From: Paraniabella defluvii
GTDB lineage: Bacteria; Bacteroidota; Bacteroidia; Chitinophagales; Chitinophagaceae
Assembly (NCBI GenBank): GCA_019316985.1
Contig: CP079215.1
Span: forward strand, 4,464,001 to 4,528,000
Direction of reading: 5' to 3'
DNA length: 64,000 bases
In this document: one piece after another, positions 50,874-60,836 of the stretch
How positions within the stretch are numbered: position 1 is the stretch's first letter
Layout: each line of letters starts with the position of its first letter
Notes under the pieces: model-generated
The model's database searches: none
Told to the model about the DNA's origin: nothing
Seen by the model: only the letters and a program-made list of their open reading frames with translations
Program-made: the position numbers and the translations under genes

Positions 50874-52931
50874 GCCTGACAGGAATAAAAAGGAACGACT
50901 CCCCGGCGACGGCAACCTCAAGGATCTCTGGAGACTTGAAGAGCTTCAGAAGGCGAACCAGGAGTTTAAAGAGGCCCGCCTTGCCGCTCTTAACCTGATG
51001 GAAGATGCAATTCTTTCAGAACAGGCCCTGAGGCAATCTGAAGCCCGCTACCGCTTTCTATTTGATAATATCGACCAGGGGTGCAGATTTGCGAATTGGT
51101 GCGTAATGAAGCCCAGGCGGTTATAGCCCTGCAGCCGGTACATGTTAATCCTGCATGGATCAATATTACCGGTAAAAGCAGTGAATGGAGCAGACAGGAA
51201 TCCCGCATGGATCAATCCTGGTTTCGTTATTGCGAGCAGGTAAAAGAAAACGGGGCGCCTGCCCGCTTTGAAACCAGGATCAACGACGACCAGTGGCTGG
51301 ATGTATTTGTGATACAAATGGAAGGAGATCGTTTCATGATCCTGCTAACGGATATTACCGAGCGTAAGCGACACGATGTGAACCAATCCTTTCTGGCTTA
51401 TTGTAGTGTAGCATTGCTGAAAGCCGGTAGCCTGAAGGATATGGTGGATGCGATCGGTGAAAATGCACATACATATCTGGGTGCAGTTGCCTGCACTTTT
51501 CTGAAAACAGAAGAAGACCACGACTCCTTACAACGCATTGCCGGTTGGGAGAAAGTATCGCAACCTTTACCTGCCGGCGCGCTCTCACTATCGGCACTGG
51601 TTACAAAAAACAACCGTGAGAAGCTGTTGCAGGCAATTCCATTGGTGTTGCAACGTACAGATACAGAGCCAACAGCACCGAAAGATCCGGCATTGGGCTT
51701 AATGCGTACGGCTCTATACATTCCTGTGGTCAGAGACCAGCAGATCCGGTATCTTCTTTGTATTTACCATAATAATCCATACCATTGGTTTAACGACCAG
51801 GTATCATTACTTACCGAGCTTGCGGGCAGAACATGGAACAAACTGGCCCGCCTGGAAGCAGAAGAAAAATTAAAGGCCTCCGAGGAAAATTACAGGGCTA
51901 TTGTAAACCAGAGTGTATCGGGTATTTTTAAACTTAGCCTCGACGGGCATATCCAGTTTACCAATGCTTATTTTGCCAAAATGCTTGGGTATAGCGTAGA
52001 AGAGCTGTTGAAATGCGGGGTGAAGGATATTGTACACCCCGATGACCTGGAGAAAACGTTTACAGGTTTTAATAGCATGGTTCAGTCAGGACAACCTTTC
52101 GAGGTGGAAAAGCGATTGAAAAGGAAAGACCAATCGGTGATATGGGTAACCAATTATGCGGCGCCCCTTTTTGATGGAGTCAGGCAACCTGTAGGTGCCC
52201 TGGTCGTTTCAGTAGACATCAGCCGGCAGAAGGCTGTAGAACAGCAGAAAGATGAATTTATTAGCATAGCCAGTCATGAGCTGAAAACCCCGTTAACCAG
52301 TGTAAAGGCCTATGGCCAGCTGGTACAGCAAATGTCAAAGGAAGGTAATGCCGTGGAACTGCCGGATATGATCGGTAAGATGAACCTGCACATAGACCGG
52401 CTGGTAAACCTGGTAGGTACTATTTTAGATACCACGAAGCTGGAGCGGCAGGAATTTTCGGTACACCTCGAAAAGCTCGATATCAATGAACTGATCTGGG
52501 AAAAGGTGAAGGAAAATCAACTGGCAGCGCCTCACTTCAGTTTTGTTTTTAATCCCTGCGAAAAGGCATGGATCTTTGGTGATAAAACATCGCTGGGACA
52601 AGTCTTAAATAACCTTATTTCCAATGCAGTGAAATATTCTCCTTCTGGCAGTACTGTTATTATAGATTGCGTTCATGCCGAAGGCTACATTAAAGTAAGC
52701 GTAACAGACGAAGGCATAGGTATATCTGAAAAAGACCAGGAAAAGGTCTTTGATAAATATTACCGCTCAGTAGGCTTGCTTGAGTCTGGCAGGTCGGGCA
52801 TAGGGTTGGGGTTGTATCTTTGCAGTGAAATTATCAGGCGGCACCAGGGCGAAATAGGTGTTTCAAGTATACTGGGACGGGGCACAACTTTTTATTTTTC
52901 CATCCCGTCTATCAATCAAAATGTATCATGA
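50860..52931 (+). CDS. Soluble PAS-GAF-PAS sensor histidine kinase (frameshifted near 51085)
   Basis: About 690 residues with no membrane segments. An N-terminal coiled coil (ANQEFKEARLAALNLMEDAIL) leads to a PAS domain, then a GAF-like region (AYCSVALLKAGSLKDMVDAI ... ALYIPVVRDQQIRYLLCIY). A canonical PAS/PAC follows (YRAIVNQSVSGIFKLSLDGHI), then HisKA with FISIASHELKTPLTSVKAYG (phospho-His) and HATPase with GQVLNNLISNAVKYSP (N box), VTDEGIGISEKD (G1) and SGIGLGLYLCSEII (G2). It starts within the CheB-CheR stop and ends with a 4-bp overlap to the receiver gene. Confidence 0.87.
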
Positions 52932-53298
52932 AGAAAATTGTTTTTGTAGAAGATGACCTGGGTATTTTGGAAGTAGCCCGGTTTATATTTGAAAAGGCGG
53001 GATATTCGGTAACCCTGCATGGATCTGCAGGAAGCCTGTTAAGCCAGACCTCCCTAACCCTGATATTTTTATATTGGATAAACAATTGCCCGATATGGAT
53101 GGACTGGATCTCTGCCGAAAGCTCAAAGCCAGTCCTGATACCAGTGCAATACCCATACTCATGTTATCCGCAAATCCACAGATCAAAGTCCTGGCCTCTG
53201 AAGCCGGCGCCGACGCGGTTATGGAGAAGCCCTTTGAAATAAAGGAATTATTGTCGGTTATAGCCGGCCTTACCACGCGGGCTACACAGTCGTTGTGA
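52928..53298 (+). CDS. Single-domain response regulator (frameshifted near 53045)
   Basis: About 123 residues, a lone receiver domain. KIVFVEDDLGILEVARFIF supplies the acidic pocket. After the break, NPDIFILDKQLPDMDGLDLC contains the phospho-acceptor Asp and PILMLSANPQIKVLASEAGADAVMEKPFEIKELL the conserved Thr/Ser and Lys. No output domain. Start ATGA overlaps the kinase stop, so it is the likely direct partner of that kinase. Confidence 0.85.
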
Positions 53299-53353
53299 TG
53301 CCTTTTTCAACATATTGTAGAAAAAGTGCTACAATATATCGCTAACCGCTTCG

Positions 53354-53490
53354 CTAACTTCTCCCGGTTATACCTAAAAATGAATTGATTAACAAAGGCA
53401 TATCTTTTGCTTTTGCACTATCGATAATTTCTTCGGTAGTAAGGCCATTGGGCCGGCGAACTTTTCACGATGCTGGCTATTCAATTCTAA
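53354..53490 (-). CDS. Possible small protein, about 45 aa (frameshifted)
   Basis: On the minus strand the frame NSQHREKFAGP, then GLTTEEIIDSAKAKDMPLLINSFLGITGRS ends at a TAG (53354-53356). One base is missing between the two parts and no clear ATG is present. The composition is coding-like but no family was recognised. It sits antisense to the gap between the receiver gene and the next plus-strand gene. Weakly supported. Confidence 0.25.
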
Positions 53491-53500
53491 ACAAAACTAT

Positions 53501-53746
53501 ATGAAAAGATTTCTATGGAACGATAACACTAAAAAACCAGAGGCCCAGCCACCGGTGCAGAAAGTATGCTTTACTGCTAATAGTATCCATTATCTTGCCA
53601 CCGCGCATTTGCCGGTTAATTTAGACGAATGGGAATGGCACGAGGAGATAATCGATGGCGCCCGGACTTTTGTAATTACCGATAAAAAAATCCTGAAGAA
53701 AACCGGCCGGCCTCCTTCAGGAATTAAAAGCCTGCGCCAAGCCTAA
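53501..53746 (+). CDS. Hypothetical protein, 81 aa
   Basis: Intact. MKRFLWNDNTKKPEAQPPVQ, then HYLATAHLPVNLDEWEWHEEIIDGARTFVITDKKIL and a basic tail, RPPSGIKSLRQA. No family recognised. It overlaps the end of the convergent sigma-54 regulator gene by 23 bp, which makes the last residues less certain. It could be a small accessory protein of the signalling group. Confidence 0.45.
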   Translation: MKRFLWNDNTKKPEAQPPVQKVCFTANSIHYLATAHLPVNLDEWEWHEEIIDGARTFVITDKKILKKTGRPPSGIKSLRQA

Positions 53747-55119
53747 GCCTGGCCTGATTTTTTTCCAGGTTTAATTTATTATAAAGTGTTTTGCGATCAA
53801 TATTTAACAGGGCTGCTGCTTTTGTTTTATTATACTGCACCCGTTTCAGCACTTCCATGATTTTACGGTATTCTGCCTTTTGCGATGCGTTCTTTAAGTC
53901 ATGATCAGCAGTGGTATCTGTTTCAACCGTTGTAGTTTTTTCTACCTGGGCCGATAATGCCAGCTGGTTTAATTCGCGTTGTACAAGTGCCTCCGAAATA
54001 GCCGAGCCACCCGGGGTAAGCAGGCAAATGCGCTTAATAAAATTCTTAAGTTCTCTCACATTGCCTGGCCATGGGTAATTGTTAAGGAGCTCAATGCAGG
54101 CGGGTGCAGGCCGGAGTATTTTTTTGTCCAGTTCTTTTTCGGCCATAGCTATAAAAGATTCCACAAAAAGCCCGAGGTCGCCGTCACGCTCTTTCAATGG
54201 AGGAATAACAATTGTAAACTCGTTCAGGCGGTGAAAAGATCTTCCCGGAAACGTTGTTCCCGTACAAGGTCGTACAGGTTTTTATTAGAAGCCACTATGA
54301 TGCGGGTATTTACAGGCTTTTCATTGCTGCTGCCTACTTTGCGGATATGTTTCTCCTGTATGGCGCGAAGCAGCATGGCCTGTACATCGTACGACAGGTT
54401 GCCTATTTCGTCCAGGAATAAAGTGCCCCCGTCCGCCATTTCAAAGGCGCCGGTTTTATTTTGTATCGCTCCCGTAAAGGCGCCTTTTTCATGCCCGAAA
54501 AGTTCACTGGCCGCCAGTTCTTTTGAAAGGCTGCCGCAGTCAACAGCTATAAAAGGGCCGTGCGCTCTTTTACTTTCCAGGTGTATCTGGTTGGCCAGCC
54601 GTTCTTTACCGGTACCGGTTTCTCCACAGATGATCACACTGTAGTTGGTAGGCGCAATAAGGCTCACGTTGCTGTACAACATTTCTGACGCAGAGCTTAC
54701 ACCTTTTACATAAGAATCGCCATCGGGAGGTGTAGTAGTCCGCGACGGAGATTCCGGCGCCTCGCTCGATTCAAATGCGTACTGCATCAGCTCCAGTATC
54801 TTTTCGGGAACAGGGGTTTCTCCAGGTAATAGAAAGCGCCGGCCTTCATCAGGTCTACAGCAATTTGCACGCTGGCGTGCCCTGTTATAAAGATGACTGC
54901 AGCTTTAGGCTGTATGCGTTTGATCTTTTCAAACATTTCTTTGCCTCGTATATCCGTAAGGATATAATCGCAAAAGATCAGATCAAATTTTTTTCCTGTA
55001 TTAGGTTGAGTGCTTCTTTACCCGAAAGACTGGTATCGGTAAGATAATGATGTTTCTTTAAAAAAGAAGCGAGTAAATTACATGTCGAGGGGTCATCGTC
55101 GATGATGTATTCTTTTCAT
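53724..55119 (-). CDS. Sigma-54-dependent response regulator, NtrC/AtoC type (frameshifted)
   Basis: About 465 residues. The receiver domain (YIIDDDPSTCNLL, FDLIFCDYILTDIRG with the phospho-Asp, VIFITGHASVQIAVDLMKAGAFYYLEKP) is followed by the AAA+ domain: Walker A VIICGETGTGKERL, the sigma-54 contact loop EKGAFTGAI, Walker B GGTLFLDEIGN and the sensor NNYPWPGNVRELKNFIKR. The C-terminal Fis-type helix-turn-helix is YNKTKAAALLNIDRKTLYNKL. Breaks lie near 55105, 54985, 54815 and 54235. It activates sigma-54 promoters after phosphorylation. It is divergent from the H-box gene. Confidence 0.87.
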
Positions 55120-55322
55120 TACGGGCGGTTTGGTACAACATTCAATAAGTAAGGGACTGTAAATAAACCAAAAAAACGGCTTTAGCAAGCAAAGTTTTAT
55201 AATAAGTGGTTAAATAAAAAAAGTGTGGAATTTTGTACACAAATTGTAGAAATTATACCTTAAATATACTGCATTTATTGTTGGCATCATATTCTTATTA
55301 TTTTTACCCAATAAATTGAAAC

Positions 55323-55517
55323 ATGGCATACCGGAACGATCCCTTATTGGTGACTTTATTTCATGACGTTAAAAATTGCCTGAACAACATTGCAATTGCT
55401 ACTGCTTTGCTGGAAGAGGATGAAATAGCCAGCGAGGATAAACAAAAGTATACTACAGAGATCAGGAAGAACTATACGCAGATCAAAACCATGCTGGTTA
55501 ACTTTATGGAAGACTGA
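55323..55517 (+). CDS. Stand-alone histidine-kinase H-box protein, 64 aa
   Basis: Intact. VTLFHDVKNCLNNIAIATALLEED resembles the HisKA first helix (H-D-x-K-N, with Cys where Pro is usual), and TEIRKNYTQIKTMLVNFMED the second. No ATPase domain follows in any frame, so this is a free dimerisation/phosphotransfer-like helical hairpin. It is divergent from the sigma-54 regulator and could be a phosphate acceptor or an inhibitor of kinase dimers. Function inferred. Confidence 0.6.
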   Translation: MAYRNDPLLVTLFHDVKNCLNNIAIATALLEEDEIASEDKQKYTTEIRKNYTQIKTMLVNFMED

Positions 55518-55828
55518 ATTTATCGGTTTTTTATATACCGGGTACCGGCTGGCTTCTTCAAATATCCGCTGGTATAGCGCCGGCTTTCCCTTTTATGATG
55601 AGGAATTATTTGCGCTCCTGTAGAAGGCTGTGCCCAGGCTGTTCCCCGCCCGTAGCAACATGACAATTTACAGGATATTTATTTACAACCAGTTAAGTGT
55701 GCCAGGCCGGATAAGCGCTTAAGGCACAGGAATTGACCATTCGTTGCTGGTGAATGACCCTAATACGTTCCCTCTACTCTAATCATTTTTATTTAATTAA
55801 ATCGGATGAAAATCCGGAGAAACCCTCT
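55518..55828. other. Intergenic spacer, no gene found
   Basis: No frame with coding character. No clear terminator hairpin was seen after the H-box gene. A short GTTCCCCGCCCGTAG stretch near 55640 resembles the interior of the MITE-like element but is too short to call a copy. Confidence 0.4.
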
Positions 55829-56949
55829 ATGAATCAAAAAATAGATCTAATCGTTTTCTCGCACCTCAGATGGTATTTTGTATACCAGCGTCCGCAACAC
55901 CTCATCAGCAGGTTTGCCAAAATGTATCGCACTATCTACATCGAAGAACCGGTTTTTAAAAGCAGTGACAACGGTTATTCGCTTTGCTACGATCAATCGG
56001 GCGTATTGGTGATAACCCTGAAATAAGTAATGAGCACGGCGGCGACACTAACCTGGTAATGGAGCAAATCCTGCATCAGCTGTTTCAGGATCTGGCTGTC
56101 AGGAAATATATTTTCTGGTATTATACGCCTATGGCACTGCCTTTTAGCAGGCATCTGGAGCCAATGTTAACGGTATACGATTGTATGGATGAACTTTCGG
56201 CTTTTAAATTTGCACCGCCGGCCTTGCTGGAGCTGGAAAGGGAATTATTGTCAAAGGCCACACTGGTATTTACCGGGGGCAGAGTTTATATGAGCATAAA
56301 AAAAGCAGGCATCGGTGCCTGTTTACTGCTTTCCCAGCAGTATTGATAAAAACCATTTCAACAAGGCCCGGCTGTTACAGTCTGATACCGACGACCAGTT
56401 TAATATACCGTTTCCGCGGTTCGGTTTTTTTGGTGTAATCGATGAACGCTTTGATATTGATCTGATCGATTCTGTAGCCCGGCAGAAGCCCGACTGGCAA
56501 TTTGTTTTAATTGGTCCCGTAGTTAAAATAGATGAAGTTATGCTGCCCAGGCGAAACAATATACATTACCTGGGAGCAAAAAGTATGACGAGCTGCCGGC
56601 CTATATCAGCAGCTGGGATGTGGCCATATTACCCTTTGCCGTTAATGAATCCACCCGTTTTATCAGCCCTACTAAAACACCCGAATACCTGGCAGCCGGA
56701 AAGCCGGTTATTGCTACGCCTATTCAGGATGTGATAGAGCCTTACGGGCGACTGGGATTTGTAAAAATTGTGTATGATGCGGCATCGTTTATTGCATACG
56801 GTGAAGAAGAACTTACTACTAAAGATATTCAAAGATCGCAGCGGATTGATGCGTTCTTAGATACCATGTCGTGGGACAGCACCTGGAACGAAATGCATCA
56901 TTTGATAACTCAATCTATGAAACAAAATAAAACCTTATCTTATGTTTGA
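55829..56949 (+). CDS. Glycosyltransferase, GT4-like, TuaH type (frameshifted)
   Basis: About 373 residues, starting MNQKIDLIVFSHLRWYFVYQ at 55829. RPQHLISRFAKMYRTIYIEEP, WYYTPMALPFSRHLEPMLTVYDCMDEL and FGFFGVIDERFDIDLIDSVARQKPDWQFVLIGPV are typical of this GT-B subfamily. The nucleotide-binding end reads WDVAILPFAVNESTRFISPTKTPEYLAAGKPVIATPI. Breaks lie near 56005, 56280, 56330 and 56590. It overlaps the UDP-galactopyranose mutase start by 8 bp, so the two are translationally coupled. Confidence 0.83.
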
Positions 56950-58020
56950 TTACCTTATTGTTGGATGTGGCTTTGCCGGAAGTGTACTGGCAGAACGATT
57001 AGCGACGCAGCTTGATAAAAAAGTGCTGATTATCGACCGCAGAAACCACGTGGGCGGCAATGCCTATGATTATTATAACGAGCATGGCATACTGGTGCAT
57101 AAATATGGGCCACATATATTTCACACAAATTCAAAAGAAATATTTATGTATCTCAGCCGATTTACCCAGTGGCGGCCTTACGAGCACCATGTATTGGCCA
57201 GTGTAGATGGCCAGTTAGTGCCTATTCCTATTAACCTGAATACGATCAACGCCCTGTATAACCTGCACCTGGATACTTCATCAGTACAGGATTACCTGAA
57301 AAGCCGCTCAGAAAATATAGCCCCGGTAGCTACCGCTGAAGATGTAGTAGTGAATAGTGTAGGTAAAGATCTTTATGAAAAGTTCTTTAAAACCTATACC
57401 AAAAAACAATGGGATATGGATCCTTCAGAGCTGGATCCTTCGGTAACGGCGAGGGTGCCCGCGCGTAACAACCGGGATAACCGCTATTTTACCGATACCT
57501 ATCAGTCGATGCCTTTACATGGTTATACGGCAATGTTCAATAATATGCTTTCGCATCCCAATATTCAAATCATGCTGAATGCAGATTATAAAGATATCAA
57601 AAACAGCATCCCGCATAAGGCAACCATTTTTACGGGGCCGATTGATTATTTTTTTGATTATTGCTACGGCAAGCTGCCTTACCGGTCTATCGATTTTTCT
57701 TTCGAGACCTTAGAAACGGAAAATTTTCAACCCTGTGGTACTGTTAACTATCCCTTAACGCAATTATATACCCGCATCACCGAGTTTAAAAAGTTGACAG
57801 GTCAGGTACATCCTAAAACAACGGTTGTTTACGAGTATCCTACTGATAAAGGTGATCCGTATTACCCGATACCCAAAAAGAAAACCAGCATCTTTATAAT
57901 AAATACCGCGACCTGGCCCGGTCGTTCCCTAATGTATATTTTACAGGCCGGCTGGGCACCTATAAGTATTATAATATGGACCAGGTGGTGGCACAGTCGC
58001 TGGCTCTCTTTAAAAGATAG
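56942..58020 (+). CDS. glf: UDP-galactopyranose mutase (frameshifted near 57870)
   Basis: About 359 residues. FAD motif DYLIVGCGFAGSVLAERLA, NHVGGNAYDYYNEHGILVHKYGPHIFHT (substrate and flavin pocket), FFKTYTKKQWDMDPSEL, RDNRYFTDTYQSMP and GPIDYFFDYCYGKLPYRSI are all family signatures. After the break, NVYFTGRLGTYKYYNMDQVVAQSLALF ends the protein. It converts UDP-galactopyranose to UDP-galactofuranose for surface glycans. In the frame as read it stops at 58020, but the following 60 bp remain open in an adjacent frame toward the glycosidase gene. Confidence 0.88.
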
Positions 58021-58099
58021 CATCTTCTGATCGCCTGCCGCTGGAAGGGGTAGCCAATGGCCGGTTGAATCATATTGTTAACGGGCACAATCACTAGCG

Positions 58100-59311
58100 A
58101 TGGTGTACAATAATCCGTTCGCCAGTTTCTGGATGGCGGGATACGAGTGCAGCGATATGATCAACCGCTATGGAGACAGGGTAGACCTTTTGCAACTTAC
58201 GGGGCATCTTGAAAGATTGGAGGATGACTACAGGCTTCTCGGTAATTTTGATATGAGGTCGGTAAGGGAAGGTATTCGCTGGAGTGTGGTGGAGCCTTCA
58301 CCAGGCGTTTATGACTGGCATGCGGTAAGCCTTATTATAAGAACATCAATCGGGAGCAATAAGCAAATACTGTTCGATCTCTGCCATTTTGGTTTGCCGT
58401 CAGATCTTACTCCTTTTCATCCCCATCTGCCACAGCGGTTTGTGGCTTTGTGCCGGTCTTTTGTGGAGTTGTACCGTAGTATACAGCCCAATGGCCCGCT
58501 CATTGTAACCCCCATCAATGAAGTAAATTTTTTTGCCTGGCTGGGAGGTGAAATAGCCTGCACCAGCCCTTATTGCACCGGCAAGGGATGGGATGTTAAA
58601 TACCACCTGATGCGTGCTTATATTGAAGGTGTAAGGGCGATGAAGGAAATGGATCCCCAGCTACTGGTTTTAACAGTAGAACCTCTTGTAAATATAGCAT
58701 CCGATGAAACGGATGCAGATGCCCTGAGCATTGTTCAACTGATGAACAGCTACCAGTTTCAGACATTGGAAATGCTTACAGGACGTATTTGCCCTGAACT
58801 CGGTGGGCAGCCTGAATACCTTGATATTGTTGGTTTGGACTATTATTACAACAGTCAATGGTCGTATCCGTTGAACCGGATTCTCGACTGGAAGTTGCCG
58901 GATACGGAGCCTGGTTATCGGTCTTTAAGCGAGCAGGTGCGGGATGTATATGAAAAATATCAACGGCCTGTTGTGCTTACCGAAACCAGCCATCCGTTAG
59001 AAGACCGGCCACTTTGGATCAGGAACATTACGGCAGAATGTATCAGGATATTGGCGGCCAATATACCGTTGTGGGGTGTTTGCATATATCCTGTTATCGA
59101 CCGGCCTGATTGGGATCATACAGGTATCTGGCATCGCTCTGGCATATGGGATATTGATGAAACCAGCAATACGCTGGACCGTATTTTATATGAGCCGTAT
59201 GCGGCAGCCATCAAAGAGTGCCAGCAACAGATTGCACCGTTTATGAGACCATGGGAAAGCTCTAATGTTAAAACTTTCTTTCTGGCGGCAGACTTCGAAA
59301 ACGAGTTGTAA
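58100..59311 (+). CDS. GH-A clan glycoside hydrolase, GH1-like
   Basis: 403 residues in one frame. A TIM-barrel glycosidase: SFWMAGYECSDMINRYG at the N-terminus, RWSVVEPSPGVYDW, the acid/base NE in GPLIVTPINEVNFFAWLGGE, DIVGLDYYYNSQW, and the nucleophile in RPVVLTETSHPLEDRP. These are the usual GH1/clan GH-A active-site positions. The ATG at 58100 may not be the real start: coding-like sequence (SSDRLPLEGVANGRLNHIVNG) extends upstream to glf. No signal peptide, so it probably acts in the cytoplasm. Confidence 0.75.
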   Translation: MVYNNPFASFWMAGYECSDMINRYGDRVDLLQLTGHLERLEDDYRLLGNFDMRSVREGIRWSVVEPSPGVYDWHAVSLIIRTSIGSNKQILFDLCHFGLPSDLTPFHPHLPQRFVALCRSFVELYRSIQPNGPLIVTPINEVNFFAWLGGEIACTSPYCTGKGWDVKYHLMRAYIEGVRAMKEMDPQLLVLTVEPLVNIASDETDADALSIVQLMNSYQFQTLEMLTGRICPELGGQPEYLDIVGLDYYYNSQWSYPLNRILDWKLPDTEPGYRSLSEQVRDVYEKYQRPVVLTETSHPLEDRPLWIRNITAECIRILAANIPLWGVCIYPVIDRPDWDHTGIWHRSGIWDIDETSNTLDRILYEPYAAAIKECQQQIAPFMRPWESSNVKTFFLAADFENEL

Positions 59312-59416
59312 GCATGCCGGACTATGGTCTCGTTTTTGGAGTAGGACTAAGGGTTTGCCGGCTAAATGATACCGGATCCATAACTAAATTGATTTAAAAA
59401 CTCAAACAAAAATTGT

Positions 59417-60202
59417 ATGAATAGTTATACCTTAATTACAGGCGGTTCGCAGGGCATAGGTCTTTCCCTTGCAAAACAATTTGCACAAAACGGTTATAAC
59501 CTTATCCTGGTAGCACGGGATTCTTCCGAACTGGAAGAAGCATCATCGTCTTTGGCATTTTACGGGGTTGAAATCATTACCATGGTAAAAGACCTGTTTA
59601 ATAAAGATGCGGCCATGGAGCTCTATAATGAAGTAGTGAATCAGGGTTTGCAGGTGGATATACTGGTTAATAATGCAGGGCAGGGGCAGTACGGATTGTT
59701 TGAAGATACCGAGATAGGAAGAGAGCTGGCCATTATCCAGTTGAATGTATGCTCACTGGTAGTGCTTACTAAATTTTTTCTGAGAGACATGCTTCAGAGA
59801 GGCAAGGGCAGGATCCTAAATCTATCTTCTATAGCAGGCAAAACTCCGGGGCCCTGGCAGGCGGTATATCATGGTACCAAGGCTTTCGTTCAATCCTTTA
59901 CCCAGGCCTTAAGAAGTGAAGTAAAAGACCAGGGTATTGTGGTAACCGCATTGCTGCCGGGCGCTACAGATACCGATTTCTTTAACAAGGCAGGTATGAA
60001 TGACTCGAAGGCTGTTGAAGATAAAGATGCCCTCGCAGACCCGGAAGAAGTTGCCAGAGACGGCTATAATGCCTTGATGGAGGGTAAAGACCAGGTGATC
60101 TCAGGATTCAAAAACAAGATAAACGTAGCCATGAGCAATCTTATGCCCGACAGTGCAGCAGCCGATAATATGAAAAATACACAGGAGCCGGTAGATGAGT
60201 GA
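59417..60202 (+). CDS. SDR family oxidoreductase
   Basis: Intact, 261 residues. Cofactor motif TLITGGSQGIGLSLAKQF, NNAG motif DILVNNAGQGQYGLF, serine NLSSIAGKTPG and catalytic YHGTKAFV (YxxxK). LLPGATDTDFF follows. The C-terminal SGFKNKINVAMSNLMPD is usual for the DltE/YqjQ-type SDRs. Substrate unknown. It ends in a bidirectional terminator. Confidence 0.87.
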   Translation: MNSYTLITGGSQGIGLSLAKQFAQNGYNLILVARDSSELEEASSSLAFYGVEIITMVKDLFNKDAAMELYNEVVNQGLQVDILVNNAGQGQYGLFEDTEIGRELAIIQLNVCSLVVLTKFFLRDMLQRGKGRILNLSSIAGKTPGPWQAVYHGTKAFVQSFTQALRSEVKDQGIVVTALLPGATDTDFFNKAGMNDSKAVEDKDALADPEEVARDGYNALMEGKDQVISGFKNKINVAMSNLMPDSAAADNMKNTQEPVDE

Positions 60203-60218
60203 CTAATCGGGGCTCAAT

Positions 60219-60254
60219 AAAAAGTTCAGGGATATAATCATTCCTGAACTTTTG
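60219..60254. terminator. Bidirectional terminator
   Basis: AAAGTTCAGG (60221-60230) pairs exactly with CCTGAACTTT (60243-60252), flanked by A residues on the left and T residues on the right. It serves both the SDR (stop 60202) and the convergent membrane protein gene (stop 60262). Confidence 0.8.
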
Positions 60255-60261
60255 TATGCGC

Positions 60262-60744
60262 CTAAACGTACATCCAGAAAAAATGCTGGGGTCTAAGAAA
60301 AATATCATACAGATATCAATAAAGCTTGCCATGCTGAATGCAAATACAAGATGCGATATGAATATGGACAGCAGGAAAGAACGATAAGAAATGAAAGCTT
60401 TAAGCGGATGCACGCTAAGCGTCAGAAACCATACGATAACGGCCAGTATCCCGGCCAATATTCCAAAGATTAGCACAGAAAAATAACTGTGGATCAGCCA
60501 GCCCTGGTACCACAGAAAAAAGTAAACCGCAACAAATGCAATTCCTATAAAATAATGAATGGTATTTCCCCAGGCCAACAAACGTAACTGGCTGGTGCTT
60601 TGAGTGGGTTTTCAGTTTAAGCGATATAAAAGTGCCCAGTAACCAGGGAATGGATTTTCGTTGCCGGTAGCCTAGTAACTGCATTAATACCGTCATAATA
60701 AATGTACTTAATAGCCCTATTATAATGATGATGCCAATTAACAT
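60262..60744 (-). CDS. Five-helix membrane protein, family not recognised (frameshifted)
   Basis: About 160 residues. MLIGIIIIIGLLSTFIMTVLMQLLGYRQ and, after a break near 60590, NTIHYFIGIAFVAVYFFLWYQGWL, VLIFGILAGILAVIVWFLTL and FLLSIFISHLVFAFSMASFIDI. A second break near 60300 gives the end LRPQHFFWMYV at 60262; the frame as read would run to 60141, into the neighbouring gene. No function can be assigned. It is divergent from the SDR at 60.8 kb. Confidence 0.6.
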
Positions 60745-60836
60745 GCTATCTCTAAGTCAAAATGGATGCCAATAACAAACTGTTGCCGGATGTGTAATAT
60801 CGGTTTATTGTGGTCTGAATTTTGAACCTCTGTTGT

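Noticed and set aside
53979..54644. Long plus-strand frame of 221 codons
   Set aside because: It is antisense to the AAA+ domain of the sigma-54 regulator, whose motifs are unambiguous; the composition is Ser/Leu/Arg-rich, as expected of a shadow.
55275..55300. Possible sigma-54 promoter before the H-box gene
   Set aside because: TTGGCA matches the -24 element but no GC follows at the -12 position.
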